Below are positions 1 through 11,239 of a stretch of DNA of 64,000 bases, piece after piece. Position 1 is the first letter of the stretch. Each line of letters begins with the position of its first letter. The position numbers and the translations under genes were made by a program. The stretch is from Anas platyrhynchos (taxonomy: Eukaryota; Chordata; Aves; Anseriformes; Anatidae). The stretch lies in assembly GCF_047663525.1 (NCBI RefSeq), contig NC_092606.1, positions 6,322,501-6,386,500 on the forward strand, in the 5' to 3' direction. The notes under the pieces were generated by a model. The model had not been told where the DNA came from. It saw only the letters and a list, made by a program, of their open reading frames with translations, and did not search any database.

Positions 1-1100
1 CTGCTGAACACAACGTGCGCTGCTGCTCGGGGGGCTTTACACCACGTCGGGGAGATCAGGACATCCTTGGGGGGGGGCACACACCTCTCCCTGCCTTGCT
101 TTCTGCACCCTGTGCCCTGCTCCTTTGCCCATGGGGGCAAGTCTGCCCAGCTCCTTGGAACTGAAAGCCACGGATTGCTCGAGAGCTGTTTTATTCCTCT
201 GGCCCTTGGCACTAGCTCAAACGCCGCTGAGGTGTTGGTGCACGGCACGGGACCGCTCTTTGCAGTGCTGTTTGACCATTTCATCGGCGTGTCTATGAGC
301 ACAGACAGCCCCGGGGCCCTTGCAGGAAGCCAGAAAGTTTCAAGAAGGAGCACAGCAACTTGTGCACCTCTCTGCGGGCTCCTGTATTCCTGTGTGGCTG
401 CGCTTTTGCCTCCCAGCGGTTCTGCAAAGGTGGCCTCAGCTGCAGACACATGGGACAGACACCTGGGTGTGAACATCTGAAGGAGTTTTATCATTTTAGC
501 AGGATGCCTTATCTCACAAGCACACAATAAATGCTCCCAGGGACAGGCAGAGCCTCTCCACCCCCTTGGCAGCACCCACCTGCAGGCAGGCTGCCTCTGA
601 CCGGCGAGGAGAGCCCTGATCCCACAGGTGCCATCACGTTTAGACAGGCGACAGTGTGTGTAGAAACATGCTCATCCGTGGATACCGGCACAAATTACCG
701 TCCTGTGATTATTTACATGAAGATGTGTTTGTGGATGAATTACCAACCAGCCTGGAGCAGGGAAACGGAGCAGTCACTGCGCCTAACACGTCAGCAGGCA
801 AGGCGAAATCCCACTTGGGGTAGTCATTAACAAATTAACTGATCACCCAGGTCTCTCCCTCCCCACAGGGGCTCCGTGTGCCTTGAAACCCGAAGCAGCA
901 GATGTGCATTTCCAGCGGAGCTTCGTGGGGCCAACGTCGGTGCACTGACAGCAGTCTGGGCCAGAAATCAGCGCTCAGCAAGGCCAGGCCAAGGCAAACG
1001 TGCTGAGTCTAGGCTGTAAATGAGAAGAGAGCAAAAGAAAGAACCAAGAACCGCAGAAAGGAAAGGGGAAGGCTCCCAAAGAGGCAGAGGGAGGGAGCCT
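1..1100. other. Unique non-coding DNA, no gene recognised
   Basis: This is a moderately GC-rich stretch with scattered CpGs. The open frames here (up to 137 codons) overlap on both strands, have no recognisable domain and lack convincing splice signals, so I treat them as chance. A G-run at 68-76 and a purine-rich tract near 1020-1130 are the only low-complexity elements. No repeat family was recognised. Confidence 0.6.
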
Positions 1101-1104
1101 GAAA

Positions 1105-1400
1105 CGAAATGAGGAAGTGAAAAAAAAATTAACAGCTTTCTTTATTCCTTTTCATTTATAGACAATATTATGCTTCTGCACAGAAGGACTAATTTAGCCC
1201 TCCGCACAGCCCCAGTGACCCTTCCTAATAGAAACCATTTAAATCTTTAAACAATTTACATGAAAATGTAACTTTGCCGCGAATATATTTCTTCCCCCTC
1301 CTGCTCCCATCACGAGTGCAATCCTTCAAATCTCTGACAGCTTCCATTATCTCTTAATGAAGTGAGAGCATCTTTCTTAGGAGACGCGCCGGCCCCGAGG
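1105..1400. promoter_or_regulatory. Candidate conserved non-coding island
   Basis: The composition changes abruptly from GC-rich flanks to an AT-rich block containing several homeodomain-type TAAT or ATTA cores. A CCATTTAAAT-like stretch begins near 1236, and an AACAATTTACATG segment follows. There is no repeat signature and no long open frame. AT-rich, low-repeat islands of this kind in avian GC-rich DNA are often conserved enhancers, but conservation was not measured here. It could equally be neutral AT-rich sequence. Confidence 0.3.
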
Positions 1401-3385
1401 TTAATCGCCAAAACGAGGTTCACAAATAAAAATCAGAGGAGGGAAAAGAAAAGGAGAAGCAAACACCGAGAAGAGCTCAAGAGGGTGGCTCCATCCCCCG
1501 GAGCCTTCAGATCCTGGATGTTGGTGATCAAAACCTCCTCGAGAGCCACACGTGCTGATGGAGGGTGCCTCCATCTCTCCATCCTGGCTGCCTCCACCTC
1601 TCCATCACGCCTGCTGTCGGCTGAGCCACCAAATCATGGGGATTAGGGTTGGGGGACCCCCGTCTTGTGCCTTGTCTCATGCCCGTACCCATACACGGTG
1701 GCTGTGAGAGCCACCAAGGCCAGGGCAGAGAAAGCAGAGCCCTGAGGATGTGGAGAGAAGCGCAGGAGGACGAGGAGTGGATATAAAACCCCTCCTGGGA
1801 TGTGCAGGGCTGTGAGCGTGTTCTCATGCACCTGAGGCACAGAGCCAGCTGTCCCAGCACCACCACACCTCTAGGACCCCAGCACCACCTCCATCACCAG
1901 GCACAGTGAGGTTGGATCTGAAAGGCACGGGGAGGGTGGCATCGGGGTCATCCCCAGAGCCAGGAGCCACAGCTACAGAGGCAGGGAGCCTGCAAAGAGG
2001 GGCTCAGGAGCATCTTCCAAGGCCCAAGCACGGACTACAAACCCCTCCTGTGTCCTGGGTGAAAAAACACGAGCCTCTGGGGCTCACGGGGGGCAGCGCA
2101 GTGCCGGGGGGCTCTGCTGCAGGGCTAAGTGCAGGGATTTGGATGGGCAGAGCAGAGGCTGCTGCTCTCCGTCAGCTGCTCCCTGTTCTTCTCCAGGCTG
2201 GAGGGCTGCTTCGCACCAGCCTTTGTGGTGGTGTGGGGGAGGCTAAAGAGAGAGGAGGTAATGAAAAATAAATGTAAAGGGCTGAAAATGAGGAGAGAAA
2301 GGCTGAAAAACTATCGAGCTGGCAGGAGCCGGTATAGAAAAGGGGAAGAAATCAGGAAGGTCTCAGGGGAAAACAGATTCACAAGAATGGGGACTACTGA
2401 CTCGAACAGAAGCGAGATGAAAGCTGAAAGCACCAGCAGAGGAAAATAAATAGCTATTTCCAGAAAAACAATAAAGTTTGAAATATTCCAGGCCAGAAGG
2501 AAGAAAGAAAAGAAAAAAAGAAGAAAAAAAAAAAAAAAACAGTAAGAGTTAACAGCTCTGGTTGTTGAAGCTGCTTAAGTAAAGAAAACAAAGAAGGAAA
2601 AGGGAATTACGAAGTGCAGAAATGAGATGAGCGATGCAGGGAGCCTGCCTTCGGAGGCAGTTTGCTCCCCAAGCAGGGCAGCAAGGGACGGGGCAGCACC
2701 AAGCCACAGCCCTGCACTCCTTGACCAAAGCATCTCCTCCAAGCTCAGCACGAGAGCTGATGTTGTGTGGCCTCAGCAGGCTCCCCACCAAACTGCCTGC
2801 AGAAGGAAGGATCGCTGAGCCTCTGGGCACAACGGGAGTGTGTTTGTGTCCTGTCTGACCTTAACACAACTTGGCTGCTGCCAAATAACCCCCAAATTTG
2901 AGAATACCTGCACAGAAGTCTGCCCCATGCGCTCGCCTCCAGCAAACCCTCTGGCTGCAAAACCCGCAGGCAAACGGGTCCTTATCTGAGCAGGGTACAC
3001 CCGGCTTTCCTGGCTGATCTTAAATAAGATTTGAGCTCTTGTGCTGCAGCCGTGGGGCTGTCGGAGCCTGGCACATCTCCTGGGAGTCCCAGCCTGGGTG
3101 CACGGGGCACGCACAGAGCATTAGCTGCTGGCCCAGGCTTCAGAGCTGTGTGTGGGCACCAAGGAGGGCAGGGATGGCACGGAGCCTTGGGACCGCTTGG
3201 GGCATCCTTCCCTGCAGCACGGAGAGGCACCAACAGCTCTGGTGAGGTGAGGAGGGTTTTGGAGGGTGAGTGGGTGGCGAATACCAGCCGTGTGTCAGGC
3301 CTGAGTGCCCGCAGCCCAGCAGTCGGCTCCGAGCAGGGCTTTTAGCCGCCTCCCTTCCTCCCACCTTCCCCTCTCCCTGCCTCGG
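1400..3385. other. Unique GC-rich DNA with purine-rich patches, no gene
   Basis: Both strands carry short overlapping open frames of 60-120 codons with biased, low-information composition. No domain, repeat family or RNA gene was recognised. Purine-rich patches occur at 1430-1480 and 2245-2540. Confidence 0.55.
2497..2540. repeat. A-rich / GAAA low-complexity tract
   Basis: An interrupted run of A and G ends in an uninterrupted block of 16 A. No retroposon body is recognisable just upstream, so it is called low complexity rather than a SINE or LINE tail. Confidence 0.85.
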
Positions 3386-3389
3386 TGGT

Positions 3390-3555
3390 GAGCAGGAGCG
3401 AGTTAACCCCGTAACCTTTAATCAAGGGCTTGTGTACACCGACGGGGATTGATGGAGCTTGTCTCCCTCGGGGCCTCACGCCACGGCTCCGATTACACCA
3501 TTAACTCCCTGAGCCGGGGAAATAACGGGCTCGGCTGGCGCGTTATGGGGACCAC
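3390..3555. promoter_or_regulatory. Candidate conserved non-coding island
   Basis: A compact segment carries several TAA/TTAA-type cores (GAGTTAAC, CCTTTAATC, ACCATTAACT) and a PBX-like GATTGATGG near 3447, set in CpG-containing sequence. There is no repeat signature. The motif density suggests a regulatory element, but this is inference from motif content only. Confidence 0.22.
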
Positions 3556-4164
3556 AGGGAAAGGGGCACTTCCACCCCGAGGCGCAGGGCAGGACCTGGC
3601 TGCTTGCCTGCGTGCAGGGGGCTGTGTCCAAACACTGCTTTCCAGCATGAGTTTGGGCAAGTCGTTGCTTGCCTGCAGCTGATGAAGGCCCCAGGGGACA
3701 CCCCAGCATCAGGTCAATAAACCCGGTGGGCTGCAGAAACTGCGCCCAGAGGGGCAGCCAGGAGCTTGCAGGCACCCCGTGCCCACGTTGTGACTTTTCC
3801 CTCTCTGTTTTGAGGACTGAGGGGTTGGTTTTCAGGGATTTGGCACACCCAGAAAAGAAAGCTCTCGTCCCCAGACAGCCCAGTGAATGCAGCCAGGATG
3901 CAGATTTGTGGGGCTGCACATGGAGACGGGGAAGCTTGACCGAGCATCTCTGATACTGCCAGTGAAAGCCGCAGGGACAGCCTCGCCTCGACCTAGGGAA
4001 GGCTGAATGACTAAGGGCAGCCAGCACATCTCCAGCAGGAGAAAATGAGAGGACTGCATCAGAGGGAAGCCCTGGCACCAGGTCTGCAGGCAGGATGTAG
4101 CAGACAGAGGCTCTGATCCCAATGGTGAGCAAGAATGGCCCTGACGCTGCAGCTGGGACCTGGC

Positions 4165-4260
4165 TGCTGGGATTAGGGACCTTCTGGGGCACAGGAGCTC
4201 TTGTTCTTGCTGGGATTAGGGAGCTTCTGGCTGTTCTGGGGCACAGGAGCTCTTCTTCCT
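4165..4260. repeat. Imperfect tandem duplication, two ~43-53 bp units
   Basis: Unit 1 (4165-4207) and unit 2 (4208-4260) both begin TGCTGGGATTAGGGA and both contain TTCTGGGGCACAGGAGCTCTT. Unit 2 carries about 10 extra bases in the middle. The unit offset of 43 is not a multiple of three, so the duplication shifts reading frame, which argues against a protein repeat. Confidence 0.85.
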
Positions 4261-4331
4261 TCTGGTTTAGGCCAGAAGATTCACCCCCACAGGTGATAAT
4301 GCCATTGCAAAAAGCTTCATTGGCAGGGAGG

Positions 4332-4374
4332 AAATCCTGTGCTCTGGTTAAAATCCTGTGCTTGCTGGTTAAAA
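4332..4374. repeat. Short tandem duplication (~19-24 bp units)
   Basis: The string AAATCCTGTGCT is followed by a CTGGTTA segment, and the whole is repeated immediately with a few extra bases (4332-4350 and 4351-4374). It lies about 70 bp from the duplication at 4165-4260, so this 200-bp patch has undergone repeated slippage. Confidence 0.75.
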
Positions 4375-6224
4375 GCCAGCCCAACTTGGCCGAACTCACC
4401 AAGCACTCAACGCACAGCCGTGGCTGCATGGGCGCCCTGCTGCTCAGAGTCCCTTGCTGCAGCTCCTGGAGTGGGACAAACCCTGAGATGTGAGCGGGAT
4501 GGGGCTGGTGGCACCTTGTCCTGGAGCCCCCTGCGCAGTGGGACCCTCTCGCCGGGAGCAGCTCTGCTCTTCATGGAGGAGGCCCCGTCCTCCAGCCTCC
4601 ACGTCCCCGAGCGGCTTGGAAGTGGGATGCTACTGACACCCAGTGGCTCCGTGCATCCTGCAGAAGCACACTGGCTCCTTTGACGATGGAGGAGACGTGT
4701 CCATGCTCTCTCCATGGCTGCTGCTGGCCTTTTTGGGGGAGCTGGGTGCCCTCTTCTTTGGGGACTCACCTGAGGAAGGAGGGGTTGGAGGCCCTGGGTC
4801 ACCACGTGCTTGTGGTGAGGCTGGCAGGGGGACCCCAGCAGCGTGGTGGCAAACGGGACCTGGGGGAGAAGCAGGAGCCTCCTCGAGGGCTGTGGCTCCA
4901 CGTGTCACTCAGTGGGGTCTGCCTCGCATGTTGTGCCCGGGGAGATGCCGCGCAGCCTCCTTACCTGCAGCACAGCTGCATCCTCTGCAAGTGATTTTCT
5001 TCTAAAAGCTTGTGTGTGCCAGATCCATGCCCTAAATTGACACCAAAGTGCTAGAGGGTGGGAGGAGGAGAGAGGTTGGGTTTAGTCTCCTCGGAGATGT
5101 TCTGGTTACTGCTCCCCAGATCACCCTGGCAGCTCTGGGCAGGCGGCTCCGACCTCTGCAGATAACAAATGCTGCAGAGGGGAGGCTGGGATTTTAGGTA
5201 GGGGCTCCCCGGGCCAGCCGTCTGCATGAGCCATCCCCTCAGAAACGTTTTGACTCCAGGCAAAGAAGCAGCTTAGAACTGGAAGTGGATTAAACCCCGT
5301 CAGGAAACCCCACTTGCATTCCAGAAGAAGGCCATCTACGCAGGGAGTTATTTAAGAGCGGCAGCAGAGCTTTTCAATTCACTCCACACGTCATTTCAGC
5401 CCCAAAATCAAGCGAGCAAGAGAACAGCAAGGAAAAATAACAACAAACTGCCTGCATTTGGCACCCCACGGTGCAGAGGCAGAGCAGATGCAGCCTCTGA
5501 CCTGACGAACAGCAACAGATAAGATGGACACGGAATGGAATGAGAAAGGCTCAGGAGCTGCAATTCACAGCTGAGAAAAACACATTTCCTTACAGCCCTT
5601 CGTGCTGACAAGCTCTTCTTTTAGCTAGGGAGAGCGCCCAGAGGCTGCTGAAACAGAAATGCATTTTTAATTATTTGTTTTTATCAATTGCTTCATATTT
5701 AGAAGCTGCTGATAATAGGAGCGCATTGCAGCAAGCACAGGGAAGTTGACTCTGCCAGCCAGGGGCTGGGTGAGCAGACCCAGCTGCGTAAGGGCAGCGA
5801 CTCCCCTGGGGAAGGTTATCTCAGTCCCACAGGGGACCAGCCATCGCCCCAGGGGATCAGGGAAAAGGGGATGCTTCCTCTGCAAGTGTACGAATCAAGT
5901 GGCGGGTGGAGAAAGAGAAACGGAAGCACTAAGTGGAAGTGGCTGTGGCCACGGCGCATGGCGCACAGATTTTGTTTGTGTTCCTGCTGAAGGGGTTGGT
6001 GGCTCTCTGATTGCAGGGATCTGGAAGCACTTGTTGAAAATAAAGCACCAGATCTGGACTACAGATAGGGACAGAAGGCAAACTCTGGAAGTTTGTGCCC
6101 GCATCCTGTTCCCAGGCCCTCGTTGCATCCCTTTATCATGCAGACCAGGGACGCAGCAAGGCTCCGTGCGCCTTGATGGGGGGGATGATTCCGCAGCGTC
6201 CAAGGAGCTGAGAGGAACACACCG

Positions 6225-6380
6225 GCTGAATTAATGCATCGTTTCCATCTGTAATTTCTCACCCAAACGAGCCTTGTTGGCATACACTCGCACGCACGCA
6301 CATCCAGCTCTGGAAACAAACGGGCTGATTAGCATCGACCCCGTTACCGTCATTATGGGCAGCGACGGCTGATCGATGCC
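6225..6380. promoter_or_regulatory. Candidate conserved non-coding island
   Basis: It begins with GAATTAATGCATCG and continues through CTGTAATTTC, CTGATTAGCATCG and GTTACCGTCATTATGGG. The mixture of TAAT cores with retained CpGs (ATCGACC, ACCGTC, AGCGACGGC) is unusual for neutral bird DNA, where CpG decays. No repeat similarity was seen. Conservation was not tested. Confidence 0.28.
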
Positions 6381-8930
6381 TGCTCGGTGAGGCAGAGGCG
6401 GGTGCGGGGCCCCCAGCGAGCTTTCCTTCCCCTCCCCGGGGACCCACGCACGCAGGGACCCACACGGGTAGCCTGGCTGATGGACCCCAGGTGGAAGGAA
6501 GGGAAGGAAGGGGTTGCTCCACGTTTCATCCCCATTGGCAGCAAGGAGCCGATCGGAGCAGCCTCCCTCGTGGTGGGACTTCAGCTGTCCCTCGGGAGGA
6601 TTTGGGCTTCCTCCTGGCCAAAAAAGGAGGTGTAGTGCACCCTCAGTGATAAGGATGAAACCTCTCCATGCCCAATGGCCATCACAGCTCTGTATAAACA
6701 TCCTGTGCCTAAGGGATTAAAGCGTAAAGATCCTGAGCTGCCCTTTTGGCTGGCCCCGTCTGCCTTCCGCGAGCTCCAGCTCTGAGCACTAATAAATAGC
6801 TCTGCCCCGTCTGCCCACCCTTCCCAGCCTGACACTTCTTCAATACCCTTATTTTCTTCAGTTTGTCTTGTTCCCTGCAAGCGTGCCTCAACGCTTTGCT
6901 CCTGTTTCTGCTGCACAAATTGGTTTTCTCTTCTACATTGTCTGGAGAGCGGTGGAAGAGGAGCGCAGGAATCCCAGCCCTTTTCTCCTCTCAGATCGTC
7001 CACTTTCCCTCTCTCCGAGCGCACATTCAGAGCCAGGAACAAAACAACCAGTGGCAGCTGCTTTGCAGCGCGGCCAAGGATCATTTTGAGGCTGCTGCGT
7101 GGGACGACTGCCCTGCTTCAGAGGTGAGATGTCCTGCGGTGCCGGGAGAGAGGCAGCAGTGAATACAGGAACGGTGCTGGGGAGATGGAGTGCTCAGTCC
7201 CACTTCTCTGCCTGCTGGTCGGATGGAAACGGGTGGCCAGGGACGAGGCAAAGAGGCTCACAAATCAGCTGTGGCAGCAAGGCAGGAGGTGAAGAAGGTC
7301 CTGGAGGCACCTGGCTGCCTGCAGTGGCTCTGTGGTGGTGCTCTCCCCAGGAGACCTACGGGCAGGGGTAAAGGACCCTAACGCATCAGCCACGTGTGGG
7401 TCCGCGGCTCCAGTTATGGGAAAACCCACAGTCAGCTTCAAACCCCAGTGCGGACACAACGGAGCCTTCTTTTTCTTTCCTTGTCCTGGCTCACATCCAG
7501 CCCGGGGACTGTCCCCTCGTGGGTGTGCAGCACAGGAATGGAGGTGTCCTGCAGGGACGGGGACGCGCCAAGGGCAGGAGGAGCTGCGGGGCGCAGCACG
7601 GGCACTGTGCCCGGAGATCGCACTGCTGTCGGCTGGCCAAGGGGTGATGAAGTCATGAATAACTTACGCCAGGTCGTTATCAGCCGGGACGAGGTAGAAG
7701 CTCCTTGCCAGTTAGGGATGACAGGGAACATCACTCACGGCCGTCCCCGTGTGAGAGGAATCCAGAAGCACAGCTCCCACCAGGCTGTAGGGATGAACTT
7801 CTGACCAAGGAGAGGCTCTCTCAGGGGAAGCCACAAGCTCTCCAGGCTGCTTTTTTTTTCCTGTGTTGCTCAGCTCCAGCTTCCCTGCTCACGGGAAGTC
7901 CCCAGCTGCACGTCCTGATAACCCTGCTGAGCCCGGGGGCCACAGAGGTGTAACGTAGGGCACAAGGATGTCTGGATGTCTCCGTGTCACTGCAGAGGGC
8001 TGGCCCTGTCCAGCGTGGTGCCCTGGTGGCACTGCTCCCAGATGAGGCACCACCGCCCTGCTTGGTCCAGAGGGATGCACGAGGATGCCGGCCATGCCAA
8101 GTAACATCTGAGACACTGGTTTGCAGGTGCCTGTGCAGTTCACTGCTCTCCGAATAAACACTACATGCATCACACCCCAGGGCAATCTGTGCACCAGCAA
8201 ATCCCAGTCCCTCATCTCCAGAAAGCCGGAAAAACCCCTACCACACCAGCATCCTCTGCTGAGCTTCCCTTGCCTGGGGAGCACGGCGGGCACTGAGCAG
8301 AGCTCAGAGGCGCTTGGGCACGGCCGGGGACGGGGCTGCAGGAGGGAGGCATCACCTGGCACCCCACATTTCAAGCTCAGAAGGGTGTGCTTTGAAGCCT
8401 GGTGAGTGATTTACGGTGATGAAAGCACGCTGAAGCGTGGTGTTTTGTGCTGACGAGGGACAGGCCGTGGTGGTGCGTGGCGTGCATCTCCTGCGGCTGC
8501 GCAGGGCACGTGGGGACGTGGCTGCTTTGAGGCCAGGCAGCTGGAGGGGCTCTGCGCACTGCCTCGCTTGCTCTGTTGGGGCAAACGGTTTGCTCCTCTG
8601 TTGTTCAAAAAGCCCGGGGACAGCAGCCCTCTGCTGTGTCGATACAGCTAGAGGAGCCTCCCTTGAAGAGGGAATAACCCGCAGGCGTGAGCACACGGCA
8701 CGATCTCTCCATGAGACTGAGAACAGGCAGGGAAAAGGTGGAAGCTGCTCCAGACATCACAGGAGCCATAAATCTGAGACACCGAGTGAGGCTGAGTAGG
8801 AAAGAGAGAAAAAGCCGTGTGTAAACTTCCCTTTGATGCAGACAAAATCCCCCTCTGGGTCCCCCGCTGAGCTTCCCCACATTCCCTGTCCCCCTGGCTG
8901 TGCCTCGTTCGGGTCCCACCGCACCGTGGT
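6380..8930. other. GC-rich unique DNA, no gene recognised
   Basis: Many overlapping open frames of 60-167 codons occur on both strands, none with recognisable protein features. CpGs are frequent around 6370-6450, 7550-7620 and 8420-8520 but do not form an extended island. There is no repeat family. Confidence 0.55.
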
Positions 8931-8934
8931 GGGG

Positions 8935-9070
8935 CGGTGCCACTCTGCCACGGCGGGAGGATTTAACGAGTGAATTAATTTGGCTCTCAACTGGGTGCAA
9001 CGCGTATTCAAAAGCCAGAAAATAAACGTTTCCTTTCCTAATTTCTTGTGTCCCTTTTGATTTGTCATAT
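8935..9070. promoter_or_regulatory. Small candidate conserved island
   Basis: An AT-rich segment holds ATTTAACGAGTGAATTAATTTGG, split here by position: the TAACGAG core is near 8963 and GAATTAATTTGG near 8972. GTGCAACGCGTATTC and AAATAAACG follow. It is short and flanked by GC-rich sequence. The motif content is homeodomain- and forkhead-like. Low confidence. Confidence 0.22.
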
Positions 9071-10005
9071 GTGCAACCGCGTGTGCATGGTCTCTCCATA
9101 TCTCCCCCCTCAGCGGGGTCCCTGGGTTTCCATCCCCGCAGCAGCACCGTGTGTTTCCTGCCATCCACATTCTCTGCCTCTGGCACCGTGCGGCCCCACA
9201 TGTTGCTCAGGAGCCCAGGACTGATACTGCATCCCTCTCGTGGGTCATCACGGCCAAGGACAAGCGTCTCCCTCCTCTGTTGGTGGAATCTTTTACAAAT
9301 TTCCATCTGAAATGTATTTATGCCCATTTTGTCCCTTGCCAACTTTCTATTTAAGCATCTGTATCCTTCTCCCTCCACGGTGCTGTTCAGTGTGATATAC
9401 ACAGAGGGAGTGATCCTGTTCCCACTCAACTTCTGTTTTGCTAAGCTTAATAAGCCAAGAGTCTCCGCTGCAAAACATGCTTCTCACTGCTCTGGCCAGC
9501 CTTTTTTCTGCTGTGCCAGTTTCTGGATGGATGCCACAAAAATGGTGACCATATTGCGAAAACCTTTAACTAACTGCTTTTAAGTGACCACAACCGAGTC
9601 TTTTTTTTTTTTTCTTTTATAGGAGTGCTCACGAGACTGTGAGTGCACCCCAGACTTGGATGTACCTGGGAAGGGAGCTGGTTTTGCTGGATTTCCCCTG
9701 AGGCTTGGGGAACGCTTGGCTCAGGCTAAATCCAAGCTGTCAGCTGGGCACCTCCTGGCTCCTTCACCTCCTACTTTGCTCCCTCCAGGTTACGGGCTCC
9801 TCATGCCTTTCCCCACCCTGTGACTTCATTGTCCTGCATCCTTCAAGAGGCGTTAAGTGGCCTCTGCCCTGCTCAATGTGTGTCTGCACATGGCTGGGCT
9901 GGTGACTGTGCTTCCTTGTGCATCTCATGGCTCTTCCAAGCTCCAGGAAACCAGAACCTGGCTTTACCAGGTCACCAAAAGGTTCCCCGTGATCCTTCAG
10001 TGCCC
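9070..10005. other. Unique non-coding DNA, no gene recognised
   Basis: The frames here are short and unconvincing. The T-run at 9601-9613 followed by CTTTTATAG looks like a 3' splice acceptor but leads to no usable exon (see rejected items). A 9430-9560 patch faintly resembles CR1 3'-UTR but not enough to call. Confidence 0.5.
9601..9613. repeat. T(13) mononucleotide run
   Basis: An uninterrupted run of 13 T is followed by CTTTTATAG. No retroposon body is recognisable on the reverse strand. Confidence 0.9.
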
Positions 10006-10009
10006 CTTC

Positions 10010-10090
10010 CTAGCAGACACAAGAGCCCAGCTCTAAATCCTGGCCATTTTAAGGCAAACCACTTCTTAGCCTCTCTCAGCTGCAACCTTG
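10010..10090 (+). mobile_element. Possible ancient MIR-like SINE core fragment
   Basis: The order CTCTAAATCCTGGCC, GGCAAACCACTTCTTAGCCTCTCTCAG mirrors the MIR core (aaatcctggctct ... gggcaa-cactt-aacctctct-). The longer stretch is divided here by position: GGCAAACCACTT starts near 10052 and AGCCTCTCTCAG follows. The match is short and diverged, and no tRNA-like head is seen upstream, so this could be coincidence. Confidence 0.25.
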
Positions 10091-10119
10091 CTATGTGTTT
10101 GGGTGTAGCCCTGCTGCTG

Positions 10120-10600
10120 TGAAGCCTGGAAGCCAATTAGTGCCATTAAGTGTGTTGCCACTGGTTAAAAAGTCATTTGCAATTATAGGTGGGTTTTCTC
10201 TCCCAATATATTTAGATAACAGAGCAGCAGTTCAGTGGTTAAGCGCAGAGAATCATCTCCTCAAACAGCCCAGGGAGCTTCCCAGGATGGAGACAGAGTT
10301 TCAGCGCCAAAATTAGCATTTGCAATCCCTCTCCTAATGAGAGGCCATAGGCAGTCTGCTGGAACAATCTTTCTCACTGCGCTGTCCCAAGCACAAAGCA
10401 GCTCTGGAAAGCAAGAATCTCTTTAGGACGCAGTAATTGTCAGAATTTGCAAAAACCCATTTGCTTCCATCAGCTCTGCAAATCCATTTTTAGAATTTGT
10501 AAATTTGTTCTAGGATTAGATTAACAGGTTTCCTGCTTTATAAACCTTTTCTTTAGGAAATGATCACAGACTTCAGCTCAGCCCAGGTTTTAAAAACGAT
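10120..10600. promoter_or_regulatory. Candidate conserved non-coding block
   Basis: About 480 bp of AT-rich sequence follows a GC-rich flank. Visible motifs include CCAATTAGTGCCATTAAG near 10132, GCAATTATAGG near 10180, AATATATTTAGATAAC near 10205, and GCAATCCCTCTCCTAATGAG near 10322, then several TTTAGAATTTG-like repeats at 10440-10515. No repeat family and no long open frame was seen. TAAT density and the absence of transposons suggest an enhancer. Cross-species alignment was not possible here. Confidence 0.33.
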
Positions 10601-11050
10601 TTCTCAGTCGCAGCTGTTGAGATGTCCTGCGTCCAGCTGTGGCCAAAGTTGGCTGCCTGCAAAGGAGAGCACGGGAGGGTGAAGGCGTCGTGGTGCGCTG
10701 CGCTATTATCCTGAATATCTCACAAACATCATTAGTTTGCAGCTCAGGGGCTTTCCAGGCCAGCGGTGGTAAGTTTGCATCCTTTAGCTCTCGAGGGATT
10801 TGTCTCCTGTGCCTGTGCCCCAGTGGTCTGCCTCGTCCCCAACCTGAGCATCCCTCTCCGCCCTCGTGCAGCTGGGGGAGGCGAGCAGCACGTCAGGATC
10901 CTCAGCAAAGCCCAGCACGCCGTGGGACCTGTGCCCAGCAGACCCGCTGAAGCAAATCATCTATCAGGCTGCAATAAAAGGTCCCGCTGGGCAGCCCCAA
11001 AGCCACTGCTTCGGCTCCACTCTGCTCGCTGTCCGCATCGCTCCCAGCTT
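10600..11050. other. Unique non-coding DNA, nothing specific
   Basis: GC-rich sequence lies between two AT-rich islands. Frames of about 100 codons are present on the plus strand but have no domain content. Confidence 0.5.
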
Positions 11051-11054
11051 GGGC

Positions 11055-11235
11055 TGATGTATTCTTAATTAGCATCTTAATGTGAGGAGCATATGCAATG
11101 AAGCATGAAAAGAAAATCCCCATCATTTAAATTCATTAACAGTCATCGAAAGTCTTCAATGCAGAGGTGGAATTATCTCTGAACTCCTTCTGAGAGACCA
11201 GCTGTGCTCGCTAAACTGTGCTGGATGTCACTGCA
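11055..11235. promoter_or_regulatory. Candidate conserved non-coding island
   Basis: This dense motif cluster has TTCTTAATTAGCATCTTAATG near 11062-11082 (read as TTAATTAG plus CTTAATG), GCATATGCAATGAAGCATG near 11089, and AATTCATTAACAGTC near 11130. The TAATTAG core plus ATATGCAAT (octamer-like) is typical of neural or developmental enhancers. The boundaries with GC-rich flanks are sharp. Functional assignment is inference. Confidence 0.36.
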
Positions 11236-11239
11236 CTGC

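Larger units (their letters stand above)
3560..6220. other. Unique non-coding DNA, no gene accepted
   Basis: This stretch contains the window's longest open frame, 317 codons on the minus strand at 3476-4429. It has no domain, signal or exon structure I recognise, and its composition (Ser, Pro, Ala, Cys) is that of translated GC-rich DNA. Overlapping frames on the opposite strand are similar. Two short local tandem duplications are listed separately. Confidence 0.5.

Noticed and set aside
8605-9429. 274-codon minus-strand open frame
   Set aside because: No recognised domain, overlapping frames on both strands, and it crosses an AT-rich island with different composition. Chance ORF is more likely.
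9430-9560. Possible further CR1 3'-UTR relic (GCTTAATAAGCCAAGAGTC region)
   Set aside because: Only one short word resembles the CR1 block, and the following sequence does not continue in the expected order.
9601-9644. Strong splice-acceptor look-alike (T13-CTTTTATAG) with a GTGAGT donor at 9639
   Set aside because: The implied exon would be only 16 bp, with no partner exons recognised. Most likely a homopolymer coincidence.
10225-10255. GTTCAGTGGTTAAGCGCAG resembling a tRNA or SINE A-box
   Set aside because: No B-box (GGTTCGAATCC-like), acceptor pairing or cloverleaf follows, so it is not a tRNA. It is also downstream, not upstream, of the MIR-like core at 10010.
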